DNA of 64,000 nucleotides from Clostridia bacterium. Its GTDB lineage: Bacteria > Bacillota > Clostridia > Oscillospirales > Acutalibacteraceae. The translations under genes and the position numbers were made by a program. The first letter of the stretch is position 1, and each line of letters begins with the position of its first letter. Positions 32,647-41,157 of this stretch are shown here, piece by piece. Location: positions 33,940-97,939 of the forward strand of contig JAFSEF010000051.1 in NCBI GenBank assembly GCA_017435865.1, in the 5' to 3' direction. A model generated the notes under the pieces. It was not told the origin of the DNA. It did no database searches and saw only the letters and a program-made list of their open reading frames with translations.

Positions 32647-35124
32647 TTATCGGTTCGTTACGATACCTTCCAGGAAGTTGAGTTCAGAAGCATAGCCTTC
32701 TTTGTCAAGACGGAAGGTTTTGATTTCGTTCGGTTCAAAGTAAGTGCGGAAACCTGCTTCAACAAGGTCGCAGAACACTGCACAGTGTGTTTCTTTGCCT
32801 TTGGTTTCGTGGCAACGCAGGATGATATCACCGCTGCCGTCTTCACACAGCTTGAGAGCTGTCATCAGGATATTGTCTGCACTGAAGCGGACAAAACCCT
32901 GTTTTTGCGGCAATGTGCCCTTGTGATAACCCATCGGAACGGTGTTCGGACGGATATTGAACTGTGCGGCTTCCTTTGTGACATCGCTGCATTCCGCTTC
33001 ACCTTCGTGCAGATAAATGCCGTATTCAAAGGTCTGCAGACCTTCGTCACAGAAACGGAAATCTGCATCGGGACGCGGAGAATAGTGGTCTGCAAAAATA
33101 ACATTGCGAAGCAAGGTCAGACGCAGATCGTTGTCGGGGCAGTCATAGCTGTATTTGCTGTCGTTGAGAATGCTCAGACCTCTGCGGACACCGTCAACAG
33201 TCACTGTCAGGTCAGCCCAACGCTGATGCGGTTCTTCTTCGCCGTTGGTCGGACGCTTGATGAACGAACCGGGGATTTCGGCAGTGTTGATGCCGTCAGT
33301 TCCTGCAAGTTTAAAGGAAGTTTTGAGCATGGTGAACTGTTCGCTCCACATTGCACGGCACTTCACACGCAGTGTTTTCTGTTTAGCACCGAGAATGAAA
33401 TCCTGATGCAGAACGGACTTGCCGAAGGTGTGAACGGTGCGGATGACTGCTCTTGCACCTTCTTCTTCAATCAGTTCAATGCTTTCAAGATCCATAACAC
33501 CTTTGATATCGTGGAACTTGAACACATTGTGTGCCCATGTGTCGGTTTTGTGATCATCGATTACTGTGGGTACGGCAAGCTCTCCGTTTGCAGCATAATC
33601 ATAACCGCTCTGTTTATTAATAAGCGAAGTGATGCAGCCTGTTTCTTTGCTGAATGCAACCTTGATAAATTCGTTTTCCATGCAAAGATCGTCTGCCTTT
33701 ACATCGCTTTCGGGTGCATAGGTGTCACCGTCAAATTCATCGAGCCAATATGTTGCATATCCCATAGCGGGGACTTTTGCAAGGAACACGGTATCAAGAT
33801 GTGAGTCATTGGAACGGGAAGAACGCACATTGCTGAACGCAACCTCATTGCCGTCACAGTCTTTGACCTTGGAGGACGGATGATAAGTCTGTACGGGGAC
33901 TTCCACGTCATGCGCAAGCGGATTGAAAACTGCAACGGGACGGGGGAAGCCGGGGGCGGAATGATGGCGTACGCAAGTGTCAACGGGATCACTCACGCCG
34001 TCAAGCCATGTGTCGATTTTGCCTGTAATACGCAGTGCAGCTTCGTTGTATTTCTTCATTGCGGTGTTGATGGCAGCACCGAATGTGTGACGTACGTCTT
34101 CGTATGCTTCCATAATGGAGCAACCGCACAGAATGTCATGGAACTGATTGAAGCAGACTTCTTTCCAGGCTTTTGCAAATTCTTCATTGGAGGGGTTCAT
34201 GTCTGCAATGAAACTTGCAACCGTTGCAAAACTTTCGGCTGCATACAGTTCGTTTTCAGCATTACGATTGAGCTGTTTAACGAGAGATGTTGCCGAATAG
34301 CAACCGCTTGCATGGTGCTGCAGTTCATCTTCCCACATCGGAAGATCCACCATTTCAACCAGCAGATCACGGAAATAATCATCGGGAGAAGAGAATTCCA
34401 TCTCATGCCAGCCGTCATCTTCCATGTGTTCGATCATCCAGTTCAGGTCGGATTTGGTCGGTCCGCCGCCATGGTTACCGACACCGTAGAAGAACATAAC
34501 ACCGTGGCCTGTTTCGTTGATTGCATCTTCATACACTTTTCTTTCTCTTTCAAGAGAATGCGAACCTGAGGGTGCATATGTGTTGGGGATGCGGTAGGTC
34601 ATGACCTTGGAGCCGTCGCGGTGCTTCCAGATGAAAGCACTTTCCGGAATGGTGTTGTTTTCGTGCATACCGGGACGCATCATAACATAAGCGGGCATGC
34701 CTGCATTCAGCAGAAGCTGCGGCAGGTTTGCGTTGTGACCGAAGGAGTCAACATTGTAACCGGTGCGGCAGATTTTACCGAAGTTTTCATAATAGAAAAG
34801 CTGAGAATACAGAGCTTGTCTTGCAAAACTTTCTGCAGAAGGAATGTTGCAGTCGGGCTGTACCCACCAACCGTTGACGGGAACCCATCTGCCTTCCTGT
34901 ACACGTTCTTTGATTTCTTCAAACATAGCGGGGTCGATCTCTTTGACCCAGCTGTAATAGGCAGCGGAGGAACAGGTGAAAACGAAATCGTCATATTCGT
35001 TGAGTCTGTCGAGTGCGGAACGGAAAGTCTGCATGACTTCACCGCAGCCTTCCTGCCATCTCCAGAGCCAGACGGGATCAAGATGTGCGTTGCCGATCAG
35101 ATGAATTTTTGAAAATTCAGACAT
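32647..35124 (-). CDS. GH38 alpha-mannosidase
   Basis: This 825-residue retaining alpha-mannosidase has the N-terminal metal site NAHLDPVWLW (His and Asp), the nucleophile segment GYNVDSFGHN near residue 120, and the later metal His in CFNQFHDILCG near 325. The helical middle domain and beta-rich C-terminal domains follow. It removes alpha-linked mannose (1,2/1,3/1,6) inside the cell. ATG 35124 follows AAGGAGGAA at good spacing; the longer frame includes that ribosome site and is rejected. It starts 13 bases after the unrecognised 593-residue gene and precedes GH130. Confidence 0.95.
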   Translation of the reverse strand: MSEFSKIHLIGNAHLDPVWLWRWQEGCGEVMQTFRSALDRLNEYDDFVFTCSSAAYYSWVKEIDPAMFEEIKERVQEGRWVPVNGWWVQPDCNIPSAESFARQALYSQLFYYENFGKICRTGYNVDSFGHNANLPQLLLNAGMPAYVMMRPGMHENNTIPESAFIWKHRDGSKVMTYRIPNTYAPSGSHSLERERKVYEDAINETGHGVMFFYGVGNHGGGPTKSDLNWMIEHMEDDGWHEMEFSSPDDYFRDLLVEMVDLPMWEDELQHHASGCYSATSLVKQLNRNAENELYAAESFATVASFIADMNPSNEEFAKAWKEVCFNQFHDILCGCSIMEAYEDVRHTFGAAINTAMKKYNEAALRITGKIDTWLDGVSDPVDTCVRHHSAPGFPRPVAVFNPLAHDVEVPVQTYHPSSKVKDCDGNEVAFSNVRSSRSNDSHLDTVFLAKVPAMGYATYWLDEFDGDTYAPESDVKADDLCMENEFIKVAFSKETGCITSLINKQSGYDYAANGELAVPTVIDDHKTDTWAHNVFKFHDIKGVMDLESIELIEEEGARAVIRTVHTFGKSVLHQDFILGAKQKTLRVKCRAMWSEQFTMLKTSFKLAGTDGINTAEIPGSFIKRPTNGEEEPHQRWADLTVTVDGVRRGLSILNDSKYSYDCPDNDLRLTLLRNVIFADHYSPRPDADFRFCDEGLQTFEYGIYLHEGEAECSDVTKEAAQFNIRPNTVPMGYHKGTLPQKQGFVRFSADNILMTALKLCEDGSGDIILRCHETKGKETHCAVFCDLVEAGFRTYFEPNEIKTFRLDKEGYASELNFLEGIVTNR

Positions 35125-35137
35125 TTTTCGTTCCTCC

Positions 35138-36919
35138 TTATTCTTCAATCAGACCGTAGTAACGGCCGAGCCAATATCCGAATGTATAAACGTAGCAGCT
35201 TTCAATCTGTGTCATGCCGCCTTCTTCGGTTTTCCACTCATACGGATTGCGATCATATTTGGAAATGAATCTTTCGTCAGGCGGAAGCAGGGCAGAGGTT
35301 TCTTTGTATCCGCCGAAACGATAACGACGGGCAATATCGTGACGGGCATCAATATCGCAACCCGAGCAAAGTCTGCTGTCATTGGTTCTGCGGAACCAGT
35401 CTTTCATTATTTCGCCGTCAATTTCAGCATCGGGGCAGGCAACAAGGAACGGAATATCATATCCGGGATCGTGTTCGCGGCGGATGGTGCCGTTCCAGCT
35501 CTTGAATGCTTTGCGGAAGTTTTCTTTACGTTCTTCATCTGTTTCAAGAAGAATCAGCGGCCAAAGAGCAAGTGTTGCAAGCATGTGGTCGCCGAACATC
35601 ATTTCCTCAACAGAGTCAGCCATTGACATCATGGAGCTCATATGGAAACGTTCTTCATGCTTGAGCGGCAGTTTGTCATATCCGAGAGCCACCAGTTCAT
35701 TATAAGCATCATTCCATTTGCCTTCATGCTGACCTGTTACGTGCATCATAACACGCAGATACATCAGAATCTGTGCGGAGTTCAGGCAAGCATCTGCCCA
35801 GCCGAAAGAGGTGTTGAAATAATCAATATTCCATTTTGCCCAGGTTGTTGACTTTCCGTGACATTCACGAAGACAATAACCGTTGTCAATAATGTGATTG
35901 AGCGTGTTTGTGCCCGACATAATGAGCAGCTCATCGAGTTCGGGATCATCGGGGCCGAGAATGCTATGTGCCATGTAGATGTTGACAAAATGCGTAGTGA
36001 TTTCGTCACTGCTTGTGTCACCCTTATAGATGATGTCATCATCCGAATATCCTTCATCTCTGTACAGTTTTGCAAGTCTGTCGGGAACAGGACAGGGAGA
36101 ATCAAAGACCATGCCGACCATATTTTTGTGAATGGCATCGGATGTTGTGACAACATAGGTCTTGTCACCCTGCTTTTTGTAGAAAAGACCGTCATCAGGA
36201 CAGGGTTCGGTTCTTGTAACATAGGTTCTGGCTACAAAACCGTTGCCTCTGCCGGAAATGTTCATCAGCAGCAGTGCAGCTTCCACTGCACGGGTTGCAC
36301 TTTGTCTTGCTTCGATCACGCGTTCATCTTCAGCACCGTATTTTTCCTTTAACACATGGAAACGGCACATTTCACCCATCGCGTAGCTTGCCGTAAAGCA
36401 ACCGTCATTGTCGGAATGGTTGTAGGGAACCTTTGATTCCTTCACACGGGGAACGGTCAGATGGCGCTGTGTGACCATGCCTCTGCGATCAACGTATTTT
36501 TTTGTTTCCGCTCTGAGTACATCAGCAAGTTCTTCTGCTGTGTAGGAAACCATTGTGATCTTTGAAGCACCCGTTTCCGTCAGTGCCCAGACAGCATCGC
36601 CGTCTGCCCACAGGGATTTTACATGATTGTCGGGCAGATCTCTGTCGGCGCTGAAATACATCACTTTATCATATTCACGTTCGGCATTCGGGTCATATCT
36701 TGTCAGACCTGTTTTTGCACCCAGCCACAAAACACCGTCTTTTTCGAGAGAACAGGTATAGTCACTGCGTTTGCTCGGAAGCGGAATGTCAAGTCCTGAC
36801 AAATCAGGTTTTTTGGATCCTGCAATCTTTAATTCGGTAGGAATCTGTTTTTTTGCATACTTGTTGTAGATTTCACATTTGCGTGTCAATGTATTCGGGA
36901 TTTTGATTGGAAATGACAT
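35138..36919 (-). CDS. unrecognised propeller/helical-barrel protein, mannoside operon
   Basis: This 593-residue cytoplasmic protein is the first gene of the GH38-GH130 operon. Residues about 50-135 resemble two regulator-propeller blades (GVLWLGAKTGLTRYDP; DLPDNHVKSLWADGDAVWALTETGASKI). The rest is helix-rich with aromatic clusters (YNHSDNDGCFTASYAMGEMCRFHVLKEKYG, HIIDNGYCLRECHGKSTTWAKWN, FGWADACLNSAQILMYLR), the look of an (alpha/alpha)6 barrel like those of several glycosidase families. I cannot name the family. Acidic residues in DNDG, DTSSDE and ECHGKSTTW are candidates for catalysis. ATG 36919 follows GAGGAGG. Confidence 0.75.
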   Translation of the reverse strand: MSFPIKIPNTLTRKCEIYNKYAKKQIPTELKIAGSKKPDLSGLDIPLPSKRSDYTCSLEKDGVLWLGAKTGLTRYDPNAEREYDKVMYFSADRDLPDNHVKSLWADGDAVWALTETGASKITMVSYTAEELADVLRAETKKYVDRRGMVTQRHLTVPRVKESKVPYNHSDNDGCFTASYAMGEMCRFHVLKEKYGAEDERVIEARQSATRAVEAALLLMNISGRGNGFVARTYVTRTEPCPDDGLFYKKQGDKTYVVTTSDAIHKNMVGMVFDSPCPVPDRLAKLYRDEGYSDDDIIYKGDTSSDEITTHFVNIYMAHSILGPDDPELDELLIMSGTNTLNHIIDNGYCLRECHGKSTTWAKWNIDYFNTSFGWADACLNSAQILMYLRVMMHVTGQHEGKWNDAYNELVALGYDKLPLKHEERFHMSSMMSMADSVEEMMFGDHMLATLALWPLILLETDEERKENFRKAFKSWNGTIRREHDPGYDIPFLVACPDAEIDGEIMKDWFRRTNDSRLCSGCDIDARHDIARRYRFGGYKETSALLPPDERFISKYDRNPYEWKTEEGGMTQIESCYVYTFGYWLGRYYGLIEE

Positions 36920-36937
36920 AGGAACCTCCTCATTATT

Positions 36938-36970
36938 TTCTGATGTATATTTTATACAAATACAATAAAA
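36938..36970 (-). promoter_or_regulatory. promoter of the mannoside operon
   Basis: On the minus strand: TTGCCT, 17 bases, TAAAAT, just upstream of the 593-residue gene. An AATACAATA motif occurs here and, on the opposite strand, in the divergent promoter region at 36993-37003, so a shared operator is possible. Confidence 0.5.
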
Positions 36971-36997
36971 AAGGCAAGCTTTAAAATAAAATTTGTA

Positions 36998-37026
36998 TTG
37001 TATTCTAAAAAAGAAGCGTGTATTAT
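36998..37026 (+). promoter_or_regulatory. promoter of tcdA
   Basis: TTGTAT (36998-37003), 17 bases, TATTAT (37021-37026). Confidence 0.6.
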
Positions 37027-37057
37027 AGAGATATCCACCAAACAAAGGAGATTATAT

Positions 37058-37765
37058 ATGGATCATTGGCTTCAAAGAACGGTCGCTCTGCTCGGAGACA
37101 GTGCTGTTGAGCAACTGAATAATGCACATATTGCTGTTTTCGGACTCGGGGGAGTCGGTTCATTTGCGGCAGAAGCACTGGCAAGATGCGGCGTTGGTGC
37201 ATTGACATTGGTTGATGCGGATACGATTTCCGAATCCAATATCAACCGCCAGTTGTATGCACTGCATTCTACCGTGGGGAGCAATAAAACCGAAGTCGCA
37301 AAAGCACGTATACGTGATATCAATCCCGAATGCAAAGTACGGATTATAACTGATTTTTATGAAGCCGCCAAGGCAGAACTTTTTTTTGATGTGCAGTATG
37401 ATTTTTGTCTTGATGCCATTGATACCGTTTCAGCGAAACTGAGTCTTGTTGAACAGTGCCAGACTAAAAATATACCCATTATTTCCAGTATGGGTACAGG
37501 CAATAAACTGCATGCGGAAAAACTGCAGATCAGTAAATTGTCAAAAACACAGACCTGTCCTTTGTGCAGAGTGATGCGGCGGGAATTGAAAAAGCACAAT
37601 CTGCGTGATATTCCCGTTGTATGGTCCGATGAAGAATCTGTGCATCTTTGTGTCGATGATGCAAACGGCAGACACGCGCCCGCAAGCATTGCTTTTGTTC
37701 CCCCCGTTGCAGGCTTTTTGCTTGCTGAATATGCAATTCTGCAGCTTACGAAAACTGATTGTTGA
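37058..37765 (+). CDS. tcdA: tRNA threonylcarbamoyladenosine dehydratase (TcdA/CsdL)
   Basis: This 235-residue E1-like enzyme cyclises t6A to ct6A at tRNA position 37, using ATP. It shows the ThiF nucleotide-binding motif FGLGGVGSFAAEALARCGVG (about 24-43), DADTISESNINRQ with the ATP-contacting Arg, and a CPLCR motif where some ThiF proteins bind zinc. The start at ATG 37058 follows AAAGGAG; the longer frame runs back through the promoter. Confidence 0.9.
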   Translation: MDHWLQRTVALLGDSAVEQLNNAHIAVFGLGGVGSFAAEALARCGVGALTLVDADTISESNINRQLYALHSTVGSNKTEVAKARIRDINPECKVRIITDFYEAAKAELFFDVQYDFCLDAIDTVSAKLSLVEQCQTKNIPIISSMGTGNKLHAEKLQISKLSKTQTCPLCRVMRRELKKHNLRDIPVVWSDEESVHLCVDDANGRHAPASIAFVPPVAGFLLAEYAILQLTKTDC

Positions 37766-37790
37766 CCTGAATATGCAAAAATGTTATACT
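37762..37790 (+). promoter_or_regulatory. promoter of the lipoprotein gene
   Basis: TTGACC (37762-37767), 17 bases, TATACT (37785-37790). It overlaps the end of tcdA. Confidence 0.7.
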
Positions 37791-37817
37791 GATGTTATAA
37801 AATTACGGAGGCTACCC

Positions 37818-38894
37818 ATGAAAAGAATTGTTTCTATATTTCTGACTTGCATCATGCTGTTTGTACTCAGTTCCTGTGGTGAACAGGTAACGGAACCCAC
37901 TGATAGTGTCAATGAACCGACACAGCAGGCGATTTCGGATGGTGATGTCATGCAGACAACGAGTGAAGTGACAACAGAGTCTGCAAGCGAACCTGTTGCA
38001 ACAACCGCATCTGTGACCGAATTACCGTCTGACGCTGAGACTGCAACCACAGTTGCGTCTTCCTCAGAAGAAGCAACGTTGCCGGTACTTGAAGAGTATA
38101 CTTTTGTCGGCGACAGCACAAAGAATGTCGCAAACTATACTTTCGAGGGTGAAAAAATAGCCACAAAGACCTGTAACAAAATCATCATGAAGAATGATGA
38201 TGGTGCAACACAGCTTTCAATCAGTTTTGCAGAAGACGGAAGCGGACTTACGGTATTTACCCTTAATCCCGACGGGACGAAATATACCACGCTTGCTCGT
38301 TTTGACAAGGACGGAAAACTGGTCGGTATTTTTAACGGCAGCGGAGCATATACAGATTATACATATGGCAACAACACCTGTGTGCAGCAGGTGTACGATG
38401 CCAACGGCGTACAGATCGATTATCGCAAGTATTATTACGATGAAAATGAAATAACACAGAAGGTTGAACGCGGAGACGGAACGCAGATCAGTGAAGTTTA
38501 CAATTATACGGTTGATGCCGAGGGTAAAGTGGTTTCGCTGCGTGTTGAAAATGATACGGGTTATCTTCTGTATGAGTACACATACAATGAACAGGGATTG
38601 GCTGAACGCAGACGTATTGAAGAAAATGATACGTTTTACGGCATTCAGCTTTACACTTATGATGAAAACGGAAAACGTGATTCTTACTCCTTCCGCAATG
38701 ATGAAAACGGACCGCATGAACTGGATATGACCGTTTATTATAACAATGTTTATGATGCTGACGGTACCTATCTTGGCACGGCCGAGTATGATTCTGTTAC
38801 GGGTGAAGTATACATTGCCGTCGCTTACGATTATGTAACCACTGACTATCCGCACTATGCACAATTTCTCGAAGATCATTTTATGACGTATTAA
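37818..38894 (+). CDS. lipoprotein with YD-like repeats
   Basis: This 358-residue protein has a lipobox signal peptide (MKRIVSIFLTCIMLFVLSSC, with the lipidated Cys at 20), a Thr/Ser/Glu-rich spacer (about 21-95) and a body of short repeats such as YDANGVQIDYRKYYYDENE and YTYNEQGLAERRRIEEND, which resemble RHS/YD or MORN-type beta hairpins. It is exported and tethered to the outer face of the membrane. Function is unknown. A GGAGG site precedes ATG 37818; the much longer upstream frame overlaps tcdA and is rejected. Confidence 0.8.
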   Translation: MKRIVSIFLTCIMLFVLSSCGEQVTEPTDSVNEPTQQAISDGDVMQTTSEVTTESASEPVATTASVTELPSDAETATTVASSSEEATLPVLEEYTFVGDSTKNVANYTFEGEKIATKTCNKIIMKNDDGATQLSISFAEDGSGLTVFTLNPDGTKYTTLARFDKDGKLVGIFNGSGAYTDYTYGNNTCVQQVYDANGVQIDYRKYYYDENEITQKVERGDGTQISEVYNYTVDAEGKVVSLRVENDTGYLLYEYTYNEQGLAERRRIEENDTFYGIQLYTYDENGKRDSYSFRNDENGPHELDMTVYYNNVYDADGTYLGTAEYDSVTGEVYIAVAYDYVTTDYPHYAQFLEDHFMTY

Positions 38895-39041
38895 ACAGAT
38901 GAAGATTCCTCGTATTTTCGGGGAACTTTTGCTTTTTTGTGCGAAATTATATCTGTGCAACAAATTGTGTCGCTCTTTTTTGCGTAAAAATGCGTGACAA
39001 ATGATATCTTTTATGCCACAATGATAACGGAGGTGATGACT

Positions 39042-40463
39042 GTGACAAAGGTCGCAAAAACCATTAAACGGCTTCGTGTGCAGAACAATATGACACAGGA
39101 GGCACTTGCCGTTCAGTTGAACGTAACACGGCAAACAGTATCGGGTTGGGAGAATAACCGTACACAACCCGATATTGAAACGCTCATGCGTATCGCGGAT
39201 TTTTTTTCGGTTGAAATCGAAGAACTCATTTACGGACAGAGTCGGTCGCAGCGAGAAAAAAAGACCGATCCTCAGAAGCTCATCATTGTTATTTTTGCTG
39301 TCATCGGCAGTCTTTTGCTCGGTTGCGGTCTGATCTTTGTTTTCGGCGGTTTCTGGGAATACATTCCCGATGCTTTGCTTTCGGTCTTTGCTTTTGTGCC
39401 GATGATTGCCGGGCAGGCCATTGCATTTTTTGCCTATCGTAAAAAGTATGAAAGCATTGCCTGGAGGGAAGGTGCTGCGGTTCTGTGGTGTGCAGGTGCA
39501 GCCGCAACGGTCGCATTGGCAGACAGTATTTTTTCCGTTTCGACAGACTTTTTTGAATGTTTCCTGTTTGACGGTTTGCTGTTTTTGCCTGTCATTTTCC
39601 TCTTGGATGCTGTATCACCCTTGGTTGCTTATTATGCAGCGGTGCTTGCATTCGGTTTCAATAAACTTGACTACACCGGTAATATTGTGTTCTTTTTTGT
39701 GACAGTCGCTTTGCTGCTTGTCGGTATATTGTATACACTTACAAAACGCAAAAACAAAGAAGATATACGCTATATTTACAGCGTATGGATCAGCACCATT
39801 GCCTGTTTTGTCCTGGTTGGTATCTGCGGATTTGAAATCGAAGAAGGCTTTCTGGCATTGTTCGGGATTGCTTTTCTTGCTTTGTATATGACAGATAAGG
39901 GAACAAGCAATATTATGCCGGCCGCTTCTCTCGGATTGCTCGGTACCGCAGTGGTCAGCGTGGTTAATGTCATCCATCTGCATCCTGATGTTTTTTATGA
40001 CGGCCATGGCTTTTCGTTGGATTCAGTTACTTTGATCGTATTGTTGCTTATGATTGCCTGTGCCGCAGCAGGATGGCTGCTCGGCAAAAAGCATCTGCTT
40101 GCAAACAGACCGAAGCTGCTGTTCTGTATTTTTGCCGCAGTAGTGTTTCTGCTTTCCTTTGCCGCAGATGTGAATGCATTTGACGAATGGATCTTTTATC
40201 CCGCACTTGTCGTCGGTGTTGCACAGGGGGCCTGCCTTATTGTGATCGGTGCAAAGCTTGGACGTTTTGTACATCTGAACCTTGGCATTGTCATGATCGT
40301 AGCTTTGCTTGCATCGGTGGTCTATATCTTTGAGCTTGACCTTTTCGGCTACGGCATCCTGTTTATCGTTGTCGGTGCTGCTATTCTCTTTATCAATTTC
40401 CGTTTTTCAAAGCGTGTTAAGCAACTTGCTCTCAAGGAACAGGAGGTGCAGGCTGATGAATAA
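39042..40463 (+). CDS. XRE regulator fused to a DUF2157-like membrane domain
   Basis: This 473-residue protein has an N-terminal Cro/C1-type helix-turn-helix (KRLRVQNNMTQEALAVQLNVTRQTVSGWENNRTQPDIETL, about 8-60), then about twelve hydrophobic helices to the end. GTG 39042 is preferred because GGAGG lies 8 bases upstream; ATG 39036 is only two bases from it. The membrane part resembles the DUF2157/DUF4401 family, which is usually followed by a GDYXXLXY-domain protein, exactly as here. A membrane-tethered DNA-binding protein that responds to an envelope signal is the natural inference. Confidence 0.75.
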   Translation: MTKVAKTIKRLRVQNNMTQEALAVQLNVTRQTVSGWENNRTQPDIETLMRIADFFSVEIEELIYGQSRSQREKKTDPQKLIIVIFAVIGSLLLGCGLIFVFGGFWEYIPDALLSVFAFVPMIAGQAIAFFAYRKKYESIAWREGAAVLWCAGAAATVALADSIFSVSTDFFECFLFDGLLFLPVIFLLDAVSPLVAYYAAVLAFGFNKLDYTGNIVFFFVTVALLLVGILYTLTKRKNKEDIRYIYSVWISTIACFVLVGICGFEIEEGFLALFGIAFLALYMTDKGTSNIMPAASLGLLGTAVVSVVNVIHLHPDVFYDGHGFSLDSVTLIVLLLMIACAAAGWLLGKKHLLANRPKLLFCIFAAVVFLLSFAADVNAFDEWIFYPALVVGVAQGACLIVIGAKLGRFVHLNLGIVMIVALLASVVYIFELDLFGYGILFIVVGAAILFINFRFSKRVKQLALKEQEVQADE

Positions 40464-41028
40464 GAAAAGAAATGCCGTTGTGCTGATTCTTGTTTTTGTT
40501 TTGCAGCTTCTGGTACCTGTCGGCATGGTCAGCTATTCTGCTTACATTGAATGGGGACTCGAAAACCGTGCTGCCGTATACAAACTGCCTCTTGCTGCTG
40601 TTGAGTGGATGCATTCCGAATCTGTATATCTGCAGTTTGATTTTTCAATGGAAGGAACGCAGCAAGGGACTTACTGTTCCTTGCAGACGGGGAAGAACGG
40701 ATTTGCAGTTGCTGAAGTGACGAGGAAAAAGCCGGACGGAAATTACATTCGTTCCGATTCGGGCAGATGGTTCTATTTCCCTGTCAAGGTTCGCAGCTAT
40801 GAACCAAAACTTGATATAACGGAAGACGATTACCGTTGGCTCTATTTTGTTCCCGCATCCCAAAAGGAAGAATGGGGATGGCGGCAGACAGAGAATTATT
40901 TTGACATTGCTTATGCGGAGGTTCATGTTTTCAAAGGTCACGCCGTCACAAAAGCTGTTTTCATTGATGACAAAACAATAGAAGAACACATTGCGGAATG
41001 TGTCCGCATCAATTTGCGTAATGATTAA
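40456..41028 (+). CDS. GDYXXLXY-domain protein
   Basis: This 190-residue protein has an N-terminal membrane helix (VVLILVFVLQLLVPVGMVSY) and an outside domain containing TEDDYRWLYF, the variant of the GDYxxLxY motif, followed by YAEVHVFKGHAVTKAVFIDDKTIEEHI. The family has no known activity. Its start lies inside the last three codons of the upstream gene behind AGGAGGTG, so the pair is translationally coupled and probably forms a complex. Confidence 0.8.
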   Translation: MNKKRNAVVLILVFVLQLLVPVGMVSYSAYIEWGLENRAAVYKLPLAAVEWMHSESVYLQFDFSMEGTQQGTYCSLQTGKNGFAVAEVTRKKPDGNYIRSDSGRWFYFPVKVRSYEPKLDITEDDYRWLYFVPASQKEEWGWRQTENYFDIAYAEVHVFKGHAVTKAVFIDDKTIEEHIAECVRINLRND

Positions 41029-41040
41029 TGATTGATTGAG

Positions 41041-41078
41041 AAGACTCTCTTTTTTCTTTAGAAAAGGGAGTCTTTTTT
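41041..41078 (+). terminator. terminator of the XRE/GDYXXLXY operon
   Basis: AAGACTC...CTTTT pairs with AAAAGGGAGTCTT, followed by TTTT. Confidence 0.8.
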
Positions 41079-41103
41079 GGCAGTTTGACACGCAGAGAAG
41101 AGT

Positions 41104-41139
41104 CAAAAAAAGACACCGATCGGGTGAATCGGTGTCTTT
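41104..41139 (-). terminator. terminator of gldA
   Basis: AAGACACCGAT pairs with ATCGGTGTCTT, and a T run follows on the minus strand. Confidence 0.85.
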
Positions 41140-41157
41140 CGGAATATCGCTTTTTCA

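Noticed and set aside
32599-33804. 401-residue plus-strand frame across GH38
   Set aside because: Shadow of the GH38 gene on the other strand; no start signal or domain.
37605-37817. N-terminal extension of the lipoprotein frame back into tcdA
   Set aside because: The lipobox signal peptide begins at ATG 37818 behind GGAGG, and the upstream part is a shadow of tcdA.
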